A stretch of 64,000 nucleotides of DNA from Bacteroidales bacterium (GTDB taxonomy: Bacteria; Bacteroidota; Bacteroidia; Bacteroidales; M50B96), in assembly GCA_018401015.1 (NCBI GenBank), contig JAGYLP010000006.1, forward strand, positions 1-64,000, written 5' to 3'. The first letter of the stretch is position 1, and each line of letters begins with the position of its first letter. Made by a program: the position numbers and the translations under genes. Below the pieces are notes generated by a model. That model saw only the letters and a list, made by a program, of their open reading frames with translations. It had not been told where the DNA came from and did not search any database. Shown here piece by piece: positions 57,030-64,000 of the stretch.

Positions 57030-58253
57030 TCAAGCTAATTGTTTCTCGAGCAGCTTCTTCCCAAAAGATTTCCCAAAAATGAACAAGCGTTCTTGCATGG
57101 CTTCATCCGGACGGAATTTAGCGGCAATACCTTGCTGGAAAACCTCGAGTTTTAAGTTCTTCAAATTCTCTTCGATTAACTTTACCCCTTCGCCACTCCA
57201 ACCATACGAACCAAAAGCACCGGCTAATTTCCCCTTATCGCGTAAGGGATTAATTGCTGAAAAAAGTTTGTAAATAGGCAGCAGAATATTTTGGTTAATC
57301 GTAGGACTACCAACAATGACTCCATGAGCTTTCGTAAGCGAAGCGTCCATTTCGCCGAGTGGAACATGCTCAATATCCATTACTTCTACTTCGAGGTCGC
57401 CAACCGATTCGATGCCCTTTTTAATAGAATTGGCCATTTCGGCGGTATAGCCATAGGCCGAAACGTATGGAATGAAAACCCGCATTTCGTTTGAACCCGA
57501 CGATTCGAGGTATTCGCGTGCATATTGTTCGCTCAAGTCGACATATTTCTTCCAATGAGTGCGCAAAATAGGGCCATGTCCAGGGCAAATCGCCTTAATT
57601 TCGAGTGGTCGAATCTTTTCAATTGCCTTGAGCATAAACTTGCTGAAAGGTCTCAAAATGACCTCGAAGTAGTATTGAAAGGAATCGTCCCATTCGCCCA
57701 CCAAATCGTCGAACATAGCGGGGTGTGCATAATGAGCTCCAAAGCTATCGCAGGTAAATAATAGCTGATCGTCCTCCAAATAGGTGTACATGGAATCGGG
57801 CCAATGCAAATTAGGAGCAGCAATAAAACGCAGGGTTTTGTTTCCTAAATCGAGGGTATCCCCATCTTTCACTTTAATAAAACGAAAGGGTTCACCAACA
57901 ATATCTTCCAAATAACGAATAGCATTGCCGCTACCCACCACCTGTGCATTGGGCGCTAGCTTCAGAAGTTCCTTCAAGCTACCCGAATGGTCGGGCTCGG
58001 TATGATTCATTACGATGTATTCGATTTCGGAAACATCGATAAGGGATTGAATCTTAGCCAAGAATTCGGGGAATTTCTTTTCCTTAACCGTTTCTATTAT
58101 CGTTTTCTTTTCAGCATCGATGTAATAGGAATTATACGTGCTTCCGTATTTGGTTTCCATCACCACATCAAAGGTGACCAAATCGAAATCGAGGCTGCCA
58201 ATCCATTTTACCTGAGGGCTTACTTCCAATACATTAACTTGATTATCAGACAT
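57030..58253 (-). CDS. FprA-family A-type flavoprotein (flavodiiron protein)
   Basis: YIVMNHTEPDHSGSLKELLKLAPNAQVVGSG; LLFTCDSFGAHYA; VGSPTINQNILLPIYKLFSAINPLRDKGKLAGAFGSYGWSGEGVKL. Confidence 0.94.
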   Translation of the reverse strand: MSDNQVNVLEVSPQVKWIGSLDFDLVTFDVVMETKYGSTYNSYYIDAEKKTIIETVKEKKFPEFLAKIQSLIDVSEIEYIVMNHTEPDHSGSLKELLKLAPNAQVVGSGNAIRYLEDIVGEPFRFIKVKDGDTLDLGNKTLRFIAAPNLHWPDSMYTYLEDDQLLFTCDSFGAHYAHPAMFDDLVGEWDDSFQYYFEVILRPFSKFMLKAIEKIRPLEIKAICPGHGPILRTHWKKYVDLSEQYAREYLESSGSNEMRVFIPYVSAYGYTAEMANSIKKGIESVGDLEVEVMDIEHVPLGEMDASLTKAHGVIVGSPTINQNILLPIYKLFSAINPLRDKGKLAGAFGSYGWSGEGVKLIEENLKNLKLEVFQQGIAAKFRPDEAMQERLFIFGKSFGKKLLEKQLA

Positions 58254-58355
58254 ATCATTTGATATTTAATACACAAATCGCTACGATTTTACGAAGAACA
58301 AAAGTAGGAAATTAGCCTGTTAAGCATCAGAACAAGTTGTAAAGCATAGATTCGC

Positions 58356-59930
58356 TTAAAACCCGTTCAAGTCGAGGTAGATGGTAGGAAGGAGGAGTAA
58401 AAATCCGAGCAGGATAAGAACAATCATGAAGGGAGTTATCCACTTGACCCATTTTTCATAAGGAATGCGTGCCACACCCAATACCCCGATTAAGACACCA
58501 CTGGTTGGGGTAATCATATTGGTAAAGCCGTCGCCAAACTGAAAAGCCATTACGGTTGCCTGCCGCGACAAGCCAATCAGGTCGCTAAAAGGAGCCATGA
58601 TGGGCATGGTTAAAGCCGCTTTAGCCGAACCGGATGGAATAACCACGTTGATGAGCGTTTGAATCACGTACATTACGCCGAGGGTTGCGGTTTGCCCAAA
58701 GCCTTCCATGGCAGAAGACAGGCTGTGAAGCAAGGTTCCAATCACTTTCCCATCCTCCAGCAACACAATGATTCCTCCGGCAAATCCTACTACCAGTGCG
58801 GCAGAAAGTATATCTTTCACCCCATCGAGAAAGAGTTTAGTAAGTTCGTTGGCGCGGTATCCGTAGGCAATTCCGGCAAAAAGCCCCATCGCAAAAAATA
58901 AACTGGCAATCTCCATGATGTACCACCCATAGGCCATCACCCCAATGATTAGAAAGAGAATCGTAGCCAGTAGAATATTCAGGATAAAAAAGGCCACCCC
59001 TTTTCGGAGGCCAATTCCGCCCAATAAAATAAAAATGCCTGCACTCACAGGGATCATGGGCAAATGCGCCACACTGGTTCCCAGTTTCATTTCGCTGGAT
59101 GGGAAATTCCAGGCGAGCCAAATCATCAGTGCAGAGAGAGAAAAGTAAACGAACCAGGCAATGCGGGGAGTTTGCCCTTGGTCGCTAATAACCACCTGAT
59201 TATCGCGATTCCTCCAGTAGGCATCGTCGGAATAGACCAGGGAAGCTTCCGGGTTTTTATGAACTTTAGCCGCATACCGAAGCACCCAGATAATGCCAAC
59301 CAGATTGATGACAAACCAGGCAAACAAGCGGTATTCGAAGCCCGAGAAGAGCGGCAAATCCGACAAACCCTGGGCAATTCCAATGGTAAACGGGTTCAGC
59401 ATGGCCCCGGCGAATCCGAGCCCGGCGGCTACAAAAACCATGTTCACCCCCACAATGGAATCGTAACCCATGCTGATAGCTAGAGGAACAATAATCACTA
59501 TAAAGGCGATGGTTTCCTCGCTCATGCCAAAGACGGCTCCAAAAAGACTGAACAGGAGCATAACGAGAGTGATGATGATGTTATTCACTCCTAGCCAGCG
59601 AATTAGCCTCCATCGTTCGAGTTTCCGGGTAAAGGAAAGGAAAGAGAAGATGCCCGTATCGATAGCCTTGCTGGCATTCATAATCCAAAAGGCGCCTCCA
59701 ATCATTAAAATGAAAACAATGATTCCGGCCTGTTTTTCAAATCCTTTAAATAAAGCGGAGAAAATTTGCCAGGTTTGAGGCTCGTTCGGCATGGTACGGT
59801 ATTCCAACCGGGTTTCCTCTCCCTCAGGTACCTCTACGTATTCGCCTCCCGGAACAAACCAAGTGGTAACTGCTGCCAGGAGGATGATGAAGAAAATGAT
59901 GACATAGGTATGAGGTACTTTCTTAAACAT
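58356..59930 (-). CDS. YfcC/ArcD-like basic amino acid permease family protein
   Basis: FKKVPHTYVIIFFIILLAAVTTWFVPGGEY; ALFKGFEKQAGIIVFILMIGGAFWIMNASKAID; LTMPIMAPFSDLIGLSRQATVMAFQFGDGFTNMITPTSG. Confidence 0.9.
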   Translation of the reverse strand: MFKKVPHTYVIIFFIILLAAVTTWFVPGGEYVEVPEGEETRLEYRTMPNEPQTWQIFSALFKGFEKQAGIIVFILMIGGAFWIMNASKAIDTGIFSFLSFTRKLERWRLIRWLGVNNIIITLVMLLFSLFGAVFGMSEETIAFIVIIVPLAISMGYDSIVGVNMVFVAAGLGFAGAMLNPFTIGIAQGLSDLPLFSGFEYRLFAWFVINLVGIIWVLRYAAKVHKNPEASLVYSDDAYWRNRDNQVVISDQGQTPRIAWFVYFSLSALMIWLAWNFPSSEMKLGTSVAHLPMIPVSAGIFILLGGIGLRKGVAFFILNILLATILFLIIGVMAYGWYIMEIASLFFAMGLFAGIAYGYRANELTKLFLDGVKDILSAALVVGFAGGIIVLLEDGKVIGTLLHSLSSAMEGFGQTATLGVMYVIQTLINVVIPSGSAKAALTMPIMAPFSDLIGLSRQATVMAFQFGDGFTNMITPTSGVLIGVLGVARIPYEKWVKWITPFMIVLILLGFLLLLPTIYLDLNGF

Positions 59931-59941
59931 GCTTTATCGGT

Positions 59942-61495
59942 TTATAATTTAGCCAGGTATTGTCGCATGGCCAGCTTCGATTCTAAAATGCCACGAAGCG
60001 CATCGATACTAACTCGTTCCTGACTCATGGTATCGCGATCGCGAATGGTCACTTGGTTGTCCGTTAGGCTATCGTGATCGATGGTAATGCAGTAGGGTGT
60101 TCCGATGGCATCCTGACGACGGTAGCGACGTCCGATAGCATCTTTTTCATCGTACTGGCAATTGAAATCAAATTTCAATTCGTTCATGATCTCGCGTGCT
60201 TTTTCAGGCAGACCATCTTTCTTAACAAGCGGTAGCACAGCCAATTGAACCGGAGCGAGGAAAGGAGGGATTCGCAGTACCACCCTTTCATCGACTTGTC
60301 CGTTTTCCTTTTCGATCTTTTCCTCCTGATAGGCATTACTTAAGATCATGAGGAAAGTACGGTCGAGGCCAATCGAGGTTTCGACCACATAGGGAACATA
60401 GCTCTCGTTTATTTCCGGATCGAAATATTGCATTTTCTTGCCACTATGTTGTTGATGAGCCGACAAATCAAAATCGGTTCGGGAGTGAATTCCTTCCACC
60501 TCTTTGAATCCGAAGGGGAATTTGAATTCGATATCGGCCGCTGCATTGGCGTAATGAGCTAACTTATCGTGATCGTGAAAACGGTACTTTTCGGCTCCCA
60601 AGCCCAGACTCTGGTGCCAGTTCATCCGCTTTTCTTTCCAGTATTCGTACCATTTGAGTTCTTCGCCCGGACGCACAAAAAACTGCATTTCCATTTGTTC
60701 AAATTCACGCATACGGAAAATGAATTGGCGTGCTACGATTTCGTTGCGGAAAGCCTTACCAACCTGAGCAATCCCGAAAGGAATTTTCATTCGTGCCGAC
60801 TTTTGCACATTGAGAAAGTTGACAAAGATGCCTTGAGCCGTTTCCGGTCGCAGGTAAATGGTACTGGCATCTTCGCTTACAGATCCTAGTTTAGTGGCAA
60901 ACATGAGGTTAAACTGGCGTACATCGGTCCAGTTGGCTGTACCGGAAATGGGGCAAACGATTTTATTTTCTACAATCAGATCGCGGATGGCTCCCATGTT
61001 TTCAGCTTCGAGGGCATCCTGAAAACGCTGAGTCAGGTCATCGATTTTCGCCTGATTTTCGAGCACCCGAGGGTTAGTAGCGCGGAATTGCGATTCGTCG
61101 AAAGCATCGCCAAAACGTTTGCGTGCTTTTTCTACCTCTTTCTCAATTTTAGCATGAAGCTTTTCCCGAAACTCTTCAATGAGCACATCGGCCCGATACC
61201 GTTTCTTGGAATCTTTGTTATCGATGAGTGGATCGTTGAATGCATCGACGTGGCCCGAAGCTTTCCAGGTGGTTGGATGCATAAAAATAGCCGAATCGAT
61301 TCCAACAATGTTCTCGTGAAGCAAGACCATCGATTTCCACCAATAATCGCGAATATTCTTTTTCAGTTCCGCCCCGTACGGACCGTAATCGTACACTGCA
61401 CCGAGTCCGTCGTAAATTTCGCTCGATTGAAAAATATATCCGTATTCCTTCGAGTGAGCAATGAGTTTCTTGAAAAGGTCTTCTTGAGCTATCAT
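59942..61495 (-). CDS. glyS: glycine--tRNA ligase (single-subunit type)
   Basis: YIFQSSEIYDGLGAVYDYGPYGAELKKNIRDYWW; YLRPETAQGIFVNF; FGIAQVGKAFRNEI; start at MIAQEDLFKKL. Confidence 0.95.
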   Translation of the reverse strand: MIAQEDLFKKLIAHSKEYGYIFQSSEIYDGLGAVYDYGPYGAELKKNIRDYWWKSMVLLHENIVGIDSAIFMHPTTWKASGHVDAFNDPLIDNKDSKKRYRADVLIEEFREKLHAKIEKEVEKARKRFGDAFDESQFRATNPRVLENQAKIDDLTQRFQDALEAENMGAIRDLIVENKIVCPISGTANWTDVRQFNLMFATKLGSVSEDASTIYLRPETAQGIFVNFLNVQKSARMKIPFGIAQVGKAFRNEIVARQFIFRMREFEQMEMQFFVRPGEELKWYEYWKEKRMNWHQSLGLGAEKYRFHDHDKLAHYANAAADIEFKFPFGFKEVEGIHSRTDFDLSAHQQHSGKKMQYFDPEINESYVPYVVETSIGLDRTFLMILSNAYQEEKIEKENGQVDERVVLRIPPFLAPVQLAVLPLVKKDGLPEKAREIMNELKFDFNCQYDEKDAIGRRYRRQDAIGTPYCITIDHDSLTDNQVTIRDRDTMSQERVSIDALRGILESKLAMRQYLAKL

Positions 61496-61771
61496 TTTTT
61501 TGGGTTTAATGGAGGCCAAAAATAATAATTCCTCCCAACGAACCACGAATAGAAACGATCCCTGAAAAATAATCCGGAAGCGATCCTGTTCATCGGTTTA
61601 ATCCGGCAAAAGACATCAGCCTAGTGAGAGCTTAACAATTTGACCAAAGGGATAAAAAGCCCCTAAAAAGGAGCTCTAAAAATACCTCGATTCGAATCAG
61701 AATGGCTTTTGATAAAACGAGCTATTCCGAAGGATATGGTTATATTTGCCCATATTCCTTAAACCGAACGA

Positions 61772-63997
61772 ATGATACCCGAAGTAACTTTAGAAACCGC
61801 TACCTCACTGGGATTAACTCCTGAGGAATTCGAAATGATTCAATCCATTTTAGGCCGAGTACCAAACTATACCGAACTGAGCATTTTTTCGGTCATGTGG
61901 TCGGAGCATGCCTCGTACAAAAATTCTATCAAATGGTTAAAGAAATTACCCCGTTCGGGTAAGCATTTGTTGGTAGAAGCCGGTGAGGAAAATGCCGGGT
62001 TAGTCGATATTGGCGACCAGCTTGCCTGTGCGTTTAAAATAGAGAGTCATAATCATCCTTCGGCTGTTGAACCGTATCAGGGTGCAGCAACCGGAGTGGG
62101 CGGCATCAACCGCGACATTTTTACCATGGGAGCGCGTCCCATTGCGCAGTTAAACTCCTTACGATTTGGCGATTTGAAGAACGACCGAACCAAATGGTTA
62201 TTAAAAGGAGTAACCAAGGGAATTGGCGACTATGGCAATGCTTTTGGCGTTCCCGTTGTAGGGGGTGAAATTTATTTCGACGACTCCTACGAATCGAATC
62301 CACTAGTGAATGCGATGAGCGTGGGAATTGTGAAACAAGGTCGGGTTATTTCTGCCATTAGCAAAGGTGAAGGCAATCCCATTTATATTGTTGGAAGTTC
62401 TACCGGCAAAGACGGAATTCATGGAACGACCTTCGCATCGGCCGAACTGACCGAAGACTCGGCCGACGACATCCCCAGCATTCAGGTAGGCGACCCTTTT
62501 ATGGAGAAGCTTTTACTGGAAGCTACGCTTGAATTGCGCAATACCGATGCAATTATCGGGATGCAGGACATGGGAGCCGCCGGAATTATTTGCTCCACTT
62601 CCGAAATGTCGGCTAAAGGGAAAGGTGGAATGCGCATCGATCTGGATAAAGTTCCCTTGCGTCAGCAAAACATGGAAGCTTTTGAGATTCTGCTATCCGA
62701 ATCGCAAGAGCGAATGTTGGTGTGTGTTAAAAAAGGAAGGGAAGCCGAAGTTGAAGCAATTTTTGAAAAGTGGGATCTGAACTGTGCTCACATCGGCGAA
62801 GTAATCGACGAAGATCGACTCTATTTTTACTACCACGGCGACTTAGTTGCCGATGTACCTGCCGAGAGTTTAGTTTTAGGAGGAGGCGCTCCACAATACG
62901 ATCGGGAATATAAAGAACCTGCCTACTTTAAAGAATATCAACAATTTTCGATCGACACCGTTCCTGAGCCGGAACACTTACAAGATGTTGCCTGGTTCCT
63001 GCTTGCACAACCGAATATTGCCTCCAAACGATGGATTTACGAACAATACGATAGCATGGTAGGAACGGTAAATCTCACTACCAACTTCCCGGCCGATGCG
63101 GGAGTGGTGAATGTGAAAGGAACCAACAAAGCCTTAGCGCTCACCACCGATTGCAACAGCCGCTACGTAAAGGCCAACCCGATGGAAGGAGCAATGATTG
63201 CAGTATCGGAAGCAGCCCGAAACATTGTTTGTACCGGTGGCGAGCCCGTTGCCATTACCAACTGTTTAAACTTCGGTAATCCTTACAATCCGGAAGCTTA
63301 TTGGCAATTCGTGATGGCCGTTCAAGGCATGGGAAAAGCTTGCGAAAAGCATGGCACTCCGGTAACCGGCGGCAACGTTAGTTTTCACAACCAAGCAACC
63401 ATTGGAGGGAAAACGGTCCCGGTAAATCCGACTCCAACCATCGGAATGTTGGGAATTATTCACGATAAAAACCATCAAATGGACATGGCCTTTAAGGACA
63501 AAGGGCACATGATTTACCTGATTGGCGAATCGCGCAACGATATCGCTTCGAGTGAGTATCTGTATGCCTGGCATGGCATCAAAGCTTCCCCGGCACCCTG
63601 GTTCGACCTGGACTACGAGCATCGCTTACACCAGGTGGTAAGGAAGCTGATTAAACATAACCTGATTGTTTCAGCTCACGATGTTTCCGAAGGTGGTCTA
63701 TTCGTCACCCTCATTGAATCGAGCTTGCCGAACGGACTTGGCTTCGACATTACCTCCGATGCCGAAAATCGGACCGATGCTTTCCTATTTGGAGAAGCAC
63801 AGGGTCGCATCGTAGTCTCCGTAAACAACAAACACGAAAATGCTTTCATCGATTTCATGATGGCCGAAAAATTCCCCTTCTCAACCATTGGCCATGTAAC
63901 CCGCGGCGAGTTGCGCGTGGACGATTCCAGCTTCGGATTTATCGAAGATGCCCGCAAAGTGTACGACAACGCCATCCATAAACTGATGAACGCTTAA
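61772..63997 (+). CDS. purL: phosphoribosylformylglycinamidine synthase subunit PurL
   Basis: FSVMWSEHASYKNSIKWLKKLP; KIESHNHPSAVEPYQGAATGVGGINRDIFTMGARPIA; full-length 741 aa, stops 3 bp before the window end. Confidence 0.96.
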   Translation: MIPEVTLETATSLGLTPEEFEMIQSILGRVPNYTELSIFSVMWSEHASYKNSIKWLKKLPRSGKHLLVEAGEENAGLVDIGDQLACAFKIESHNHPSAVEPYQGAATGVGGINRDIFTMGARPIAQLNSLRFGDLKNDRTKWLLKGVTKGIGDYGNAFGVPVVGGEIYFDDSYESNPLVNAMSVGIVKQGRVISAISKGEGNPIYIVGSSTGKDGIHGTTFASAELTEDSADDIPSIQVGDPFMEKLLLEATLELRNTDAIIGMQDMGAAGIICSTSEMSAKGKGGMRIDLDKVPLRQQNMEAFEILLSESQERMLVCVKKGREAEVEAIFEKWDLNCAHIGEVIDEDRLYFYYHGDLVADVPAESLVLGGGAPQYDREYKEPAYFKEYQQFSIDTVPEPEHLQDVAWFLLAQPNIASKRWIYEQYDSMVGTVNLTTNFPADAGVVNVKGTNKALALTTDCNSRYVKANPMEGAMIAVSEAARNIVCTGGEPVAITNCLNFGNPYNPEAYWQFVMAVQGMGKACEKHGTPVTGGNVSFHNQATIGGKTVPVNPTPTIGMLGIIHDKNHQMDMAFKDKGHMIYLIGESRNDIASSEYLYAWHGIKASPAPWFDLDYEHRLHQVVRKLIKHNLIVSAHDVSEGGLFVTLIESSLPNGLGFDITSDAENRTDAFLFGEAQGRIVVSVNNKHENAFIDFMMAEKFPFSTIGHVTRGELRVDDSSFGFIEDARKVYDNAIHKLMNA

Positions 63998-64000
63998 GTG

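Overview
The window is a chromosomal segment from a member of the Bacteroidota, most likely Flavobacteriia- or Cytophagia-like. Supporting signs are type IX secretion (T9SS) C-terminal tails, TonB-dependent receptors with carboxypeptidase-like N-terminal domains, a DUF4249 protein, an HU-CCDC81/SPOR protein and TTTG-N19-TAnnTTTG promoters. Most of it is housekeeping: a shikimate operon (aroB-aroD-aroA-aroC), dnaE, purQ/purD/purL, glyS, rpsT, ispD, dprA, trxA, an ExbB/ExbD operon and four tRNAs. T9SS cargo is interspersed: a CotH-like protein, an FG-GAP/VCBS protein with 14 DxDxDG-like repeats, an endonuclease I and a lamin-tail protein. Two accessory regions stand out. (1) About 11.3-18.5 kb holds a NERD nuclease-like protein, a serine hydrolase, GldA, a pRiA4b ORF-3-like gene flanked by inverted 9-mers, and a split tripartite HipB-HipS-HipT-like toxin-antitoxin module. 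That module is preceded by three near-palindromic operators spaced exactly 40 bp apart. A repeat-rich, ORF-poor stretch and tRNA-Arg follow. (2) About 51.5-53.4 kb holds an AbiE (AbiEi/AbiEii) module directly 3' of tRNA-Val. It has two related inverted repeats upstream, 63 bp apart. The hipBST-like module with its phased operators and non-canonical TVP phospho-loop motif is my best candidate for a system worth experimental follow-up. All family assignments come from reading the sequence and recalling motifs; no database search was run.
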